Assembly: GCA_903959905.1 (NCBI GenBank)
Contig: CAJBYO010000013.1
Coordinates: 1-64,000 of the forward strand
Direction of reading: 5' to 3'
DNA: 64,000 nt
From: an uncultured Bacteroidales bacterium
GTDB taxonomy: Bacteria; Bacteroidota; Bacteroidia; Bacteroidales; FEN-979
Below are positions 25,814 to 34,170 of the stretch, piece after piece. Made by a program: the position numbers and the translations under genes. The first letter of the stretch is position 1. Each line of letters starts with the position of its first letter. The notes below the pieces were generated by a model. It was given only the letters and a program-made list of their open reading frames with translations. It did not search any database and had not been told where the DNA came from.

Positions 25814-27880
25814 TTATTTGAAAAAGCGTATCAGGGCAATTTCACAGGCAATGAAAATGAGAGAAAGGATGATGAACAGTTTCCAGAGCGGCGTGCCTTG
25901 TTTGATCTGATGGATTTCACGCTGAAGGGAGGACTTACGTTCTTTAAGAATCCGGATATCCTTCACTGGCAAACGGCTGATCTGCTGTTCCAGTTCAGAA
26001 GGCTTATAGCACGCCAGGTCCGACTCCTTGCGGTTGAAATTAAAGGCCAGTCCGGCTGCCGGTTTGTTGCCGCGGCTTACGCTGTAAAAGCCGGCGTCTT
26101 TGATCTGGTCATGGGTGATCAGGGAAACATTTGTTCCGAACTTCCTGATCTCCGGGATAATTTCATAACCGGACTCAAGCTTTTTCAACTTGTAAATATT
26201 TGTTTCTGAGATGGAATCGGCAGGTATTTCAATCACCGCATTTTCACCGGTGATGTAGTACAGGGGATGGAGCGGGTTGCTAAGCAGGGCAATTTTATAC
26301 AACGTAGGAACAAAAATGAGGTGCTTGGGAAACAAGGTCCATTTGTCATCAGCCGGTGAGGCAAAGATGTATACCCTGCCTTTATCAACAGAGGCTGATA
26401 ACAGAAAAGGCTGGTTGTTTTGCAGTTTTAGCAGGACCTCTTCTGTGCTCCTTGTCTCCAGACGAAGTACATAATGCTTCTGCACCATCGGGAGGTCAAT
26501 GTTTTCGGGGAGAACGACCTTGCCGCTGCCGTTTTTTTCAAATACGTCGCTATAAATAGCGCTTTCAAGGCTGATGCCTGCAATCCGCTGCCTTACGGTA
26601 TCTGTTCCCGCATACCCGGGGAGATTCAGCAGTGAAAGGAATGAATTATAGGTGTCAACCTGGCCTTTCGCCGGAGGGAAAATGATAAGATGACCGCCAC
26701 CGCGCACATATCGGTTTAGCTCCTGGGCCAGCCCTGACGATATTTCCTCCGGGCTGTTTACGATCAGCAGCGAATTTGAAAAGAGGTTGCCATAATCGAG
26801 CTGCCTCACCTGGCTGTTTGTAAAACGGATGGTGGAATCATTGTCAAAAAGGGCGTTCAGATAATTGTTGCCCTCTTTTTTATTGATGCAAAGCACCGGG
26901 ATGGACGGCAGGACGGGATACGAAAAATAAAACTTATCGTCATAAACGATCGGATAATCAACGATTTCAACCTGGCCATATTGAATTCCTGAGGGATTTT
27001 CCGTGAAAGAGAGCATAACCTCCGTGGAAGAATTTGCGGCAACTGAGAAACTTGCCAGCGCCTTTTGTACCGAGTTGACGGTGAGTTTTACCGGGATTTT
27101 TTCAAGCGACTCGTCGGAAGCATTGTTGATGCGGATGCGGAGGCTCACAGGCTGGCCGGGCTGATGAACCGGTGAAACAAAAAACACTGAATCAATGTAC
27201 AGGTTGTTTCTTTTTTCTGCAGACAGTGGCACAAGAAACCAGCTATATGTTGAGTCTGGCCTTGCCTGGACAAGGGAGGCCGTATTTTTCTGGAAATCAG
27301 AGACCAGGTAGGCATCCCTGCTCATCTTTTGGTTTTCACCGAGAAGGTCGTTCTGCCGGGCAATAACCTCTGCCATTGACCTGGTCGAAGCAGAAACCTG
27401 TACCTCTTCTACCAGCTTTTGAAACTCCTCCTTGCTGACCAGTCGCTGGTGACGGCCTTCAAAATCGTTGGTAACAAGCTGGAAAAGGTCAGACTGGGAA
27501 TATGCGGAGGCAATTTCAAGCGCCTTTGTTTTTGCCACATCCATCAGTTTGCCTTCTGTTGCAACAGCTTCCATTGAAAAGGAATTGTCGAGGTATATGC
27601 TGACAGCCCGCTGGGATGTGATCTTTTTCTGCTGTTTTGATGCCGGAAGATAGGGTTGGGCAAAAGCGATGACGAGGGCGGCAATGGCCAGCAAACGTGC
27701 CAGGAGGATAAGGAGCTGCCTTAGCTGGGACTGCTTTTTGGTTTCCTGTTGGATCTCCTGCAGGAAATGAACATTGGTAAAGTAGACCTTTTTGTATTTT
27801 CTGAAATTAAAAAGGTGTATCAGTATCGGAATTGCCAGTGCTGACAGGGCAATCAGAAATAACGGGTTGACAAATTGCAT
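25814..27880 (-). CDS. BatA-like membrane protein with VWA-type domain
   Basis: The 688-residue protein starts with the BatA/aerotolerance-regulator N-terminal region (MQFVNPLFLIALSALAIPIL, then HLFNFRKYKKV) and a second hydrophobic helix (about 55-75). It continues with a VWA-like domain whose MIDAS-type DNSFSM motif lies near residue 98, a beta-rich periplasmic part, and a C-terminal transmembrane helix (IILSLIFIACEIALI). Such proteins accompany MoxR AAA ATPases and DUF58 proteins in Bacteroidota; a DUF58 gene is 12 kb away (39552). An alternative TTG start 6 nt upstream is less likely. The promoter -7 element nearly touches the ATG, suggesting a leaderless mRNA. Confidence 0.85.
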   Translation of the reverse strand: MQFVNPLFLIALSALAIPILIHLFNFRKYKKVYFTNVHFLQEIQQETKKQSQLRQLLILLARLLAIAALVIAFAQPYLPASKQQKKITSQRAVSIYLDNSFSMEAVATEGKLMDVAKTKALEIASAYSQSDLFQLVTNDFEGRHQRLVSKEEFQKLVEEVQVSASTRSMAEVIARQNDLLGENQKMSRDAYLVSDFQKNTASLVQARPDSTYSWFLVPLSAEKRNNLYIDSVFFVSPVHQPGQPVSLRIRINNASDESLEKIPVKLTVNSVQKALASFSVAANSSTEVMLSFTENPSGIQYGQVEIVDYPIVYDDKFYFSYPVLPSIPVLCINKKEGNNYLNALFDNDSTIRFTNSQVRQLDYGNLFSNSLLIVNSPEEISSGLAQELNRYVRGGGHLIIFPPAKGQVDTYNSFLSLLNLPGYAGTDTVRQRIAGISLESAIYSDVFEKNGSGKVVLPENIDLPMVQKHYVLRLETRSTEEVLLKLQNNQPFLLSASVDKGRVYIFASPADDKWTLFPKHLIFVPTLYKIALLSNPLHPLYYITGENAVIEIPADSISETNIYKLKKLESGYEIIPEIRKFGTNVSLITHDQIKDAGFYSVSRGNKPAAGLAFNFNRKESDLACYKPSELEQQISRLPVKDIRILKERKSSLQREIHQIKQGTPLWKLFIILSLIFIACEIALIRFFK

Positions 27881-27883
27881 AGG

Positions 27884-27891
27884 CAAAGATA
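27884..27891 (-). promoter_or_regulatory. -7 element (TATCTTTG) directly before BatA-like ATG
   Basis: TATCTTTG matches TAnnTTTG perfectly and ends 3 nt before the ATG at 27880, so the transcript would start at or within a few bases of the start codon. It is wedged against the gdhA terminator. Confidence 0.55.
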
Positions 27892-27926
27892 AAAAAAATC
27901 CCGGCAGAAATGCCGGGATTTTTTAT
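27891..27926 (-). terminator. Terminator of gdhA
   Basis: ATCCCGGCA (27898-27906), GAAA loop, TGCCGGGAT (27911-27919): a perfect 9-bp GC-rich stem with an A8 tract on one side and T7 on the other, so it works on either strand. For gdhA on the minus strand it ends in a U-run. Confidence 0.9.
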
Positions 27927-27969
27927 AACCGTATGCAGAGACGCACTGCTGTGCGTCTCTACCGGTTAT
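27925..27969. repeat. Palindromic element AGAGACGCAC/GTGCGTCTCT after gdhA
   Basis: Outer arms ATAACCG/CGGTTAT (7 bp) and inner arms AGAGACGCAC/GTGCGTCTCT (10 bp, perfect) around a TGCT loop begin 4 nt after the gdhA stop and precede the terminator. The shape and sequence look like a dispersed intergenic palindrome. Confidence 0.75.
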
Positions 27970-27973
27970 CAAA

Positions 27974-29311
27974 TTAAATAACCCCCTGGTCGAGCATTGC
28001 GTTGGCAACCTTCAGGAAACCGGCAACATTGGCACCTTTCACATAATTCACATAGCCTTCTTTGTCTTTGCCGTATTTTACACAGGCATCGTGGATGCTG
28101 CACATGATGTGGTGGAGACGTTCGTCAACCTCTTTCATTGGCCAGGCGATTTTCATCGCATTCTGGGCCATTTCAAGTCCTGAGGTAGCAACACCGCCTG
28201 CATTTACAGCTTTTCCGGGTGCAAAGAGGATCTTGTTTTCAAGGAACTGCTCAATGGCTTCGGGTGTGCTTGGCATATTTGCGCCTTCAGCTACACACAT
28301 TACGCCATTTTTAATGAGGTTGATGGCATCATCTTTTCCGAGTTCATTCTGGGTGGCACATGGCAGGGCGATGTCGCACTTAACCTCCCATGGGCGTTTG
28401 CCCTGGTGGAACTGGGCATTCGGGAATTCATAGGAATACGGTTTTACGATATCCTGGTTGGATGCCCTCAGTTCAAGGAGGAATTCAATTTTTTCGCCTG
28501 AAATGCCATCCGGGTCGTAAATATAACCGTCAGGACCGGAGATGGTAACGACTTTGGCACCGAGTTCAGTAGCTTTGATGGCTGCACCCCATGCAACATT
28601 GCCGAATCCGGAAATGGCAACAACTTTACCTTTGAATGTTTCACCTTTGGTGGCAAGCATTTCCTTGGCAAAATAAACAGCGCCGAAGCCGGTGGCTTCC
28701 GGACGGATCAGGCTGCCGCCCCAGTTAATGCCTTTACCGGTAAGTACACCGGTATTTTCGCGTGCAAGTTTACGGTACATTCCATACATAAAACCGATTT
28801 CACGGCCGCCAACACCAATGTCGCCTGCAGGTACATCTGTTTCCGGTCCGATGAGTTTCCAGAGTTCGAGCATGAACGACTGGCAGAAACGCATGATTTC
28901 AGCATTTGATTTGCCTTTTGGGTCAAAATCAGAGCCGCCCTTTGCACCACCCATGGGAAGGGTTGTAAGGCTGTTTTTGAAGATTTGTTCAAATCCGAGG
29001 AATTTAAGGATACTCAGGTTCACGCTCGGGTGGAAACGCAATCCTCCTTTGTACGGGCCAATGGCATTGTTAAACTGAACCCTGTAGCCGAGGTTAACCT
29101 GTACTTTGCCACTGTCGTCAACCCAGCATACTTTGAACGTTAAAATACGATCGGGCTCAACGATACGGTCAATGATGTTCGCCGACTCGAAATGCGGGTT
29201 ATCGTTGTATACCTCTTCAATTGATTCAAGTACTTCCCGTACTGCCTGGAGGTACTCATTTTCGCCCGGATGTTTTTTCTCCAGGTCGTTCATGATTTTC
29301 TCTAAATTCAT
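27974..29311 (-). CDS. gdhA: NADP-type glutamate dehydrogenase
   Basis: This 445-residue enzyme interconverts 2-oxoglutarate plus ammonia and glutamate. The length and N-terminal sequence fit the hexameric class. Glutamate-binding FNNAIGPYKGGLRFHPSVN (80-98) and the catalytic-lysine segment PMGGAKGGSDFDPKGKS (119-135) are intact. The Rossmann motif GFGNVAWGA is near residue 235. The long N-terminal helix and overall match favour NADPH-dependent ammonia assimilation, though cofactor use is inferred. It is monocistronic, with its own terminator at 27891-27926. Confidence 0.96.
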   Translation of the reverse strand: MNLEKIMNDLEKKHPGENEYLQAVREVLESIEEVYNDNPHFESANIIDRIVEPDRILTFKVCWVDDSGKVQVNLGYRVQFNNAIGPYKGGLRFHPSVNLSILKFLGFEQIFKNSLTTLPMGGAKGGSDFDPKGKSNAEIMRFCQSFMLELWKLIGPETDVPAGDIGVGGREIGFMYGMYRKLARENTGVLTGKGINWGGSLIRPEATGFGAVYFAKEMLATKGETFKGKVVAISGFGNVAWGAAIKATELGAKVVTISGPDGYIYDPDGISGEKIEFLLELRASNQDIVKPYSYEFPNAQFHQGKRPWEVKCDIALPCATQNELGKDDAINLIKNGVMCVAEGANMPSTPEAIEQFLENKILFAPGKAVNAGGVATSGLEMAQNAMKIAWPMKEVDERLHHIMCSIHDACVKYGKDKEGYVNYVKGANVAGFLKVANAMLDQGVI

Positions 29312-29573
29312 TTTGATTCTGTTTTAATGATTAATGACCAGTAATTGTAATGTTATTAAATTGTAATATTCGTTTCTGTCTCAGCAAGGAATTATTGAAT
29401 GCGGCATTGAAACAAGATCCCTTGACGGAATTCTGATCGTTTAGCGTGTCAATCAGTTGTTATATAGCTTGTTATTGGATTCATTAACCTTGATAGGCAT
29501 ATAAAGGCTGTGAAAAAAATAACAGGTGCAAAATTACAGAGTTCCTGCCGACTGACCAAACAAAAACACAGAA

Positions 29574-30221
29574 TTATTTTGTGATTTTTTTTACCAGTTT
29601 CCCATGTTCAAACCAGTTGATCACTTCCGGCACCCCATCAGGTTTATAGAATATTTCCTCCCCGTCCTTTTCGTTTTTGGTGTAGTGCGTCAATTGTTTA
29701 ATCACCCCATTCATGTAAAAGGCTTTCTGGACACCTGTTCCCATGGTGAAGAACCCTTCACCCACTATCATCCCGGCAGCATCATAGTATAGCCATGTTC
29801 CTTCATGATCGCCAAGAATGTAGTTCCCTTCAAATTTAACAGCCTTGTTGGGGTAATATTCCGTATATTTCCCGTTAAGTTTCCCGTTTTTATAGGTGCA
29901 TTCCGAAATAAGCTGCCTGTCCTTGTCCCACGACTTTGCTTGGCCGTTCAGCATGCCTGCACTGTAATTTTGTTCTGCCTGCAACCTGCCAGAGGGGTAG
30001 TAACTTTTCAATACACCGTCAACCTTGTTGTTTTTATAGGTACATGAGGTCTGCAGTGTTCCATCCTCATACCAGTATTGGGCAACTCCCTCGTAGTGAT
30101 CGCCTTTCATCCGGATTTCTGATTTTTTATTTCCATTCGGCCAGAACTCAGTTTTGTTCCGGGTGCAGGAAACCAGGATCAACGCAGGAAAAAGGAAAAA
30201 TACGATCAACCGTTTCATCAT
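29574..30221 (-). CDS. YwqK/MORN-like repeat lipoprotein
   Basis: The 215-residue protein has a lipoprotein signal (hydrophobic segment then LVSC lipobox at about 16-19). It then has about seven MORN-like/YwqK repeats of ~23 residues (for example YEDGTLQTSCTYKNNKVDG and YYPSGRLQAEQNYSAGMLNG). These short beta-hairpin repeats are common in Bacteroidota surface or periplasmic proteins. The database name 'antitoxin YwqK' is not evidence of a toxin-antitoxin role. It is the last gene of a three-gene operon; its ATG overlaps the stop of the MarC gene by one base (TGATG). Confidence 0.85.
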   Translation of the reverse strand: MMKRLIVFFLFPALILVSCTRNKTEFWPNGNKKSEIRMKGDHYEGVAQYWYEDGTLQTSCTYKNNKVDGVLKSYYPSGRLQAEQNYSAGMLNGQAKSWDKDRQLISECTYKNGKLNGKYTEYYPNKAVKFEGNYILGDHEGTWLYYDAAGMIVGEGFFTMGTGVQKAFYMNGVIKQLTHYTKNEKDGEEIFYKPDGVPEVINWFEHGKLVKKITK

Positions 30222-30874
30222 CAGGGTTTGTTGAAAATATCGATGGTTCCTTCAATGCCGTTGATCATCATCTGCACAGCAATAACAGCCAGGATGAGGC
30301 CCATGATGCGTGAAACGACCTTCAGCATTCCGGGGTTTACTTTATTGGCGATCACCCGGGAGGAGATAAAAAGCAGGTACGTTATGACGCACATGATGCC
30401 GAAAATCAGAACTACTACAATTACATTCATGACCGACTTCTCGGCACCCACAAAATTCATGGCCGTGGTGATGGTTCCGGGTCCGGCCAGCAGCGGGATC
30501 CCCAATGGCGTAATGGCCATATCATGGGCAACCTGCAGCATCTGCTCCTTTTCTTCAGGCAACTGGGCATGTATCGGATTTTCTTTGGCATTCAGCATTT
30601 GAAAGCCGATAATAAAGACAATGATCCCTCCGGCAATCTGGAAAGCCGGCACCGTGATGCCAAATATCCTGAAAATGATGTGGCCGAAAATGCAGAAAAT
30701 TGCGATGATCGTAAAGGCTGTAACAGTGGCCCTCAATGCAACTTTGTTCTGGGTTTTTTTATCAAATTCCTGTACCATGCCCAGGAAGACGGGGATGTTG
30801 CCTATCGGGTTGAGCATGGCGAAGAAGCCCATGAAAACAGTGAGGCTATGAAGGTAAAGGTCATGTATTCTCAT
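30221..30874 (-). CDS. MarC family integral membrane protein
   Basis: The 217-residue protein has about six hydrophobic helices. It carries the family-typical GFFAMLNPIGNIPVFLGM near the N-terminus and the second-half motif ITPLGIPLLAGPGTITTAM. MarC proteins resemble NAAT transporters; the transported substrate is unresolved. The start is placed at the ATG at 30874, because a longer in-frame extension would overlap the upstream amidotransferase by 108 nt and lacks family similarity. That ATG overlaps the upstream TAA by one base (TAATG), indicating translational coupling. Confidence 0.9.
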   Translation of the reverse strand: MRIHDLYLHSLTVFMGFFAMLNPIGNIPVFLGMVQEFDKKTQNKVALRATVTAFTIIAIFCIFGHIIFRIFGITVPAFQIAGGIIVFIIGFQMLNAKENPIHAQLPEEKEQMLQVAHDMAITPLGIPLLAGPGTITTAMNFVGAEKSVMNVIVVVLIFGIMCVITYLLFISSRVIANKVNPGMLKVVSRIMGLILAVIAVQMMINGIEGTIDIFNKP

Positions 30875-31683
30875 TACTTGATGTTTATTTGTTTGTAGGA
30901 AAACGAGGTGGCCTGGAGCAAAAACTCTTGAGCAATGGATGTGGATAAGGGATGTGAGTGTTCCATCCGCTCCGGATGCCACTGGACCCCCAGTAAAAAT
31001 GACTTGTCGTCAGGGTACTTCCATTCAATGCCTTCGATCAGGTTATCTCCTGAATGTGCATTGGCAGCGAGCTGGGAGCCAAGCCGGTCAACTGCCTGGT
31101 GGTGGTTGGTGGTGACCCTGGCAGAATCGCATCTGCTGATTCTGTACAACAACGATTTTTTCTCAACATCCAAGGAATGAAAACAATTCAGATAATCATC
31201 ACACTGATGAATTGTTTGCCGGCCAATGTCGGCTGGTATGTCAATTACCAGTGTGCCGCCAAAATATACATTAAGGATCTGGTTGCCCCGGCAAACACCA
31301 ACCACCGGCATTCTCATAGTCAGCGCCTCTTCAATGAGTGCCATGTCGAGGCTGTCGCGGTGACGGTTCATTTCGGTACATCGCAGGGTGTCGGACAGTC
31401 TGCCATACCGTCCCGGCCACACATCCTCTCCGCCTGTAAGCACCAGGCCGCTGCACTGGTTGAGTTGCTGAAGGGCTGCAGGTATGGACATGGCATACAA
31501 ATCAACGGTTTGTATCCCCGGGTCGGTTCTTTTCAGCCAGTTGACATAGTTTGGAGATGCCTTTGACAACCCGATTTTCAGGGGTGCAGGCTGCCCCGAA
31601 GCATGGGGTGTGATGATGAAAACAGCCAGAAAAATGGCAATGAAACAGGCTGTCTTTCTATAGTTTAAATTCCAGGTACCCAT
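30874..31683 (-). CDS. Exported class I glutamine amidotransferase-like hydrolase (PuuD/peptidase C26 type)
   Basis: The 269-residue protein has an N-terminal signal peptide (about residues 10-30, ending ASGQ). A class I glutamine amidotransferase fold follows, with nucleophile Cys131 in GVCRGNQ and the His236/Glu238 pair in VQWHPE. TGGEDVWPGRYG near residue 83 matches gamma-glutamyl-GABA hydrolases (peptidase C26). The likely reaction is hydrolysis of a gamma-glutamyl bond. The signal peptide is unusual for PuuD, which is cytoplasmic, and points to periplasmic hydrolysis of gamma-glutamyl compounds or cell-wall peptides. It is first in an overlapping operon with MarC and the YwqK-like lipoprotein. 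Confidence 0.88.
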   Translation of the reverse strand: MGTWNLNYRKTACFIAIFLAVFIITPHASGQPAPLKIGLSKASPNYVNWLKRTDPGIQTVDLYAMSIPAALQQLNQCSGLVLTGGEDVWPGRYGRLSDTLRCTEMNRHRDSLDMALIEEALTMRMPVVGVCRGNQILNVYFGGTLVIDIPADIGRQTIHQCDDYLNCFHSLDVEKKSLLYRISRCDSARVTTNHHQAVDRLGSQLAANAHSGDNLIEGIEWKYPDDKSFLLGVQWHPERMEHSHPLSTSIAQEFLLQATSFSYKQINIK

Positions 31684-31705
31684 TCAGCCGGATTTAATGT
31701 ACAAT

Positions 31706-31793
31706 AATTTCACGAAGTTACACGAAGTAATCAGAAAACCGACAAAGATACTTAATTGACTTCCATTTATCCTTGTGCCACTTTGTGTTATCT
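31706..31793. repeat. Imperfect inverted short-repeat element (CACGAAGTTA units)
   Basis: TTTCACGAAGTTACACGAAG on one side and CTTGTGCCACTTTGTGTT on the other are diverged inverted copies (about 12 of 17 positions pair). Each arm is two ~10-bp units. It lies between the trmN6 3' end and the amidotransferase promoter region and has the same design as R1 and R2. Confidence 0.5.
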
Positions 31794-31815
31794 GCCAGAG
31801 ATATTCAGTGAAAAG

Positions 31816-32517
31816 TTAAAAATTGTGAAAGTTCAGCGTCAGTGCCAGATATTCGGGGCTGTATTTCCCGCCGTCATCAATAATGGTCAACGATGTTGTA
31901 AGCGGAGGTCCGCATTCAACCCGTGAGAATTCTGTAAGGATCCGTTTTGCTCCTGCTGCCGGTCGTGGATAAACAGTCAGGCTGTGTGAAGGATGGAACC
32001 CGGGAAAGGCACATTGTACTTGAAAATGAGCTGATTGCTCCGGGGGCAGGATGACGGCGAACCTGCCGTCAGGCGATAACAACCTGTCAATGCATGCGGC
32101 CAGCTCAGCAAGAGAGAGGTTGTCGTCGTGCCGTGTTCTGTTGATCCGGGGGGAGGGGGACTTTAATGCATTGGTGAAATAAGGCGGGTTGGTCAGGATA
32201 AAGTCAAATCTGCGATCCTCAGGGAGCGAAATCTGCTGGACAGCTCCATGCATGGCTTCCAGTCTGCTGCTCCAGGGGCTGTTTGCAAAGTTCTGCGTCG
32301 CTTCAGCTACTGAAGGCTCATCAATGTCAATGGCTTTGATGTGTGCACCGGATTTCTGGGCCATCATCAGTGCCAGCACACCGCAACCTGTTCCGATATC
32401 AAGGATATTCGCCGCTTTTCCGGGGTCAGCCCATGACCCGAGCAACATGGCATCGGTCCCGATCCGGAGAGTGCTGAGCGCATCTTCTACAGTAAACTGG
32501 CGGAAATGAAATGCCAT
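31816..32517 (-). CDS. trmN6: tRNA1(Val) (adenine37-N6)-methyltransferase-like
   Basis: This 233-residue SAM-dependent methyltransferase has the SAM site ILDIGTGCGVLAL (38-50) and the N6-adenine signature NPPY (110-113). The N-terminal FRQFTVEDALSTLRIGTDAML matches the YfiC/TrmN6 family. It would methylate A37 of tRNA-Val. It is third in the rpsP-rimM-trmN6 cluster, starting 6 nt after the rimM stop, a sensible grouping of translation genes. Confidence 0.88.
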   Translation of the reverse strand: MAFHFRQFTVEDALSTLRIGTDAMLLGSWADPGKAANILDIGTGCGVLALMMAQKSGAHIKAIDIDEPSVAEATQNFANSPWSSRLEAMHGAVQQISLPEDRRFDFILTNPPYFTNALKSPSPRINRTRHDDNLSLAELAACIDRLLSPDGRFAVILPPEQSAHFQVQCAFPGFHPSHSLTVYPRPAAGAKRILTEFSRVECGPPLTTSLTIIDDGGKYSPEYLALTLNFHNF

Positions 32518-32523
32518 GGGAAA

Positions 32524-33048
32524 TTAGAGGTAAATTTCTATCAGTCCCGGGGGGGCGTTGATCAGCACCAGTTTTTTCTTCCTGTCAACCTTTTGAATGA
32601 TGTCATCCACAACAGGGATCAGGATCTCCTTTTCACCGCAGCGAACCTGGAAAAGTGACTGGTGCGGCAGTTCAAGGATGTCTTCAATCACGCCGATGTC
32701 GCCGTGATGCTGGTCAACAGCATGGAATCCGATAATTTCGTGGAAATAGAACTGGTTGCCCCTGAGCGCGGGCAGGTTGGCAACCGGCAGGTACATTTCA
32801 AGCCCCTGAAGGCTTTCGGCATCTTCCAGTGTGTCAAAATCCTGGAACTTCACAACAGCTTTCCTGTTGTGCTTCAATTCAATGGACAGGATAAAAAAAG
32901 GAATCCGTTCACCATGCAAGTCGAGGTAAACGGATTCCAGTCTGTTGTATGTCTCGGGATCATCCACGTCAAGGTGAACCATCACCTGACCTCTATTTCC
33001 ATGGGTTTTTAAAATTTTCCCAAGGTAATAAAAGTCGTCCTTGTTCAT
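32524..33048 (-). CDS. rimM: Ribosome maturation factor RimM
   Basis: The 174-residue protein has a RimM N-terminal barrel (YLGKILKTHGNRGQVMVHLD, 8-27) and a C-terminal PRC-barrel-like part ending in ILIPVVDDIIQKVD. It binds the S19/30S head during 16S rRNA maturation. Length and order are normal. It lies 36 nt after rpsP, the classic rpsP-rimM linkage. Confidence 0.95.
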   Translation of the reverse strand: MNKDDFYYLGKILKTHGNRGQVMVHLDVDDPETYNRLESVYLDLHGERIPFFILSIELKHNRKAVVKFQDFDTLEDAESLQGLEMYLPVANLPALRGNQFYFHEIIGFHAVDQHHGDIGVIEDILELPHQSLFQVRCGEKEILIPVVDDIIQKVDRKKKLVLINAPPGLIEIYL

Positions 33049-33084
33049 AAGGAAGTAAGTTGTTTTAGATTCCCTGTAAGGTAC

Positions 33085-33879
33085 TTATGCTACCGGTGTT
33101 GTTTCAGGAGTTTCTTCAGCTGGTTCAACAGCGGCTTCGGCTTCTGCGGCAGGGGCCTCAGTAACTTCTGCAACAGGTGCTTCAACTGTCTCAACTGTCT
33201 CAACTGCCTCAGCAACAACTGTCTCTTCAGCAACCTCAGCAACCTCAGCAACTTCAGCAACCTCAGCAACTTCAGCAACTTCAGCAACTTCAGCAACCTC
33301 GGCAACTTCAGCAACTTCAGCAACTTCAGCGGCTTCTGCCAGTTCTGCGGTTTTTGCTGCGAGAGCGGCTGCAGCAGCTTCTCTTGCTTCGGTAGCCTGG
33401 GCTACTTCGTCCAGACGCGCTTTATTCAGTTTTTTTGCAATGGCTGCCGCTTTGGCTTCATTTACCTTGATTTCGTTCTCAAGTGCCTTTTTGCGGGTGT
33501 CTTTCACGTTCAGTTCCTGCTCCTTGATCTTGCTGGAGATCTTCACATGCTTTTCATCAAGCCAGGCCTGGAATTTGGCGTCAGCCTGTTCCAGGGTCAT
33601 TGCCCCTTTGGCTACGCCTTTCAGAAGGTGGTTTTTATACATGACACCTTTGTAAGCCAGGATGGCCTTCACGGTATCAGTGGGTTGAGCGCCGTTCTTC
33701 AGCCAGTTGAGGGCTTTGTCGAAATCAAGCTCAATTTCTGCGGGTTTTGCAACAGGGTTATAGATGCCAATTCGTTCTATGAACTTTCCGTCACGTGGTG
33801 CACGACCATCCGCAATAACAATGTGGTAAAAAGCTTGTCCCTTTTTACCTCTTCTCTGTAATCTGATTTTGGTTGGCAT
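33085..33879 (-). CDS. rpsP: 30S ribosomal protein S16 with long repetitive C-terminal tail
   Basis: Residues 1 to ~80 are a normal S16 ([40 protein letters not shown]). Bacteroidota S16 often carries a ~100-residue extension, but here the protein reaches 264 residues. A charged helical linker (about 110-180) is followed by 10-11 perfect Glu-Val-Ala tripeptides, then an E/P/T/A-rich acidic end. The tripeptides come from a 9-bp tandem DNA repeat (33231-33330). The tail should be solvent-exposed and highly acidic; its function is unknown. A -7-like GAATTTTG lies at 33930-33937. Confidence 0.94.
   Translation of the reverse strand: MPTKIRLQRRGKKGQAFYHIVIADGRAPRDGKFIERIGIYNPVAKPAEIELDFDKALNWLKNGAQPTDTVKAILAYKGVMYKNHLLKGVAKGAMTLEQADAKFQAWLDEKHVKISSKIKEQELNVKDTRKKALENEIKVNEAKAAAIAKKLNKARLDEVAQATEAREAAAAALAAKTAELAEAAEVAEVAEVAEVAEVAEVAEVAEVAEVAEVAEVAEETVVAEAVETVETVEAPVAEVTEAPAAEAEAAVEPAEETPETTPVA
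33231..33330 (-). repeat. 9-bp in-frame tandem repeat in rpsP (Glu-Val-Ala)
   Basis: Eleven 9-mers of the form CAAC(C/T)TC(A/G)G on the + strand keep exact phase. A second small 9-bp repeat (ACTGTCTCA, encoding Val-Glu-Thr) lies at about 33184-33206. The period keeps the reading frame. Confidence 0.9.
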
Positions 33880-33963
33880 TTGTTAAATGATTGATTTAAT
33901 GAAATATTGAATTGTTTAATAAAGGGGTGCAAAATTCGGCATTTTTTTTGAAATAAACCAATA

Positions 33964-33996
33964 AAGTTTTAAGTTTTAAGATTTAAGTATTAAGTT
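33964..33996. repeat. 7-8-bp A/T tandem (TTTTAAG)
   Basis: AAGTTTTAAGTTTTAAG then ATTTAAGTATTAAGTT: four degenerate units upstream of rpsP. No function is visible. Confidence 0.5.
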
Positions 33997-34053
33997 CGGT
34001 CCCCTAAGGCCATATTTATTGACTTTTCCGGGAAAGAATCCCTGCTGCTTTTT

Positions 34054-34170
34054 GGTTCACCCGTTCACCCGTTCACCTGTTCACCTGTCCGCTTGTCCAC
34101 TTGTCCGCCTGTCCGCCTGTCCGCCCGTCCGCTTGTCCACTTGTCCGCCCGTCCGCCCGTCCGCCCGTCA
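34054..34170 (-). repeat. 8-bp tandem array, family R4, copy b
   Basis: Reading the minus strand from the rubrerythrin stop codon: TGACGGGC, then GGACGGGC, GGACGGGC, GGACAAGT and so on, fourteen 8-mers plus a partial one with no indel. The TGA stop is the first three bases of unit 1, replacing GGA. Confidence 0.9.

Noticed and set aside
29574..30221. Toxin-antitoxin module suggested by the family label YwqK
   Set aside because: The protein is a MORN-like repeat lipoprotein; no toxin gene is paired with it.
33090..33395. Leucine/lysine- and glutamine-rich frames over the rpsP repeat
   Set aside because: Products of reading the 9-bp EVA repeat in wrong frames.
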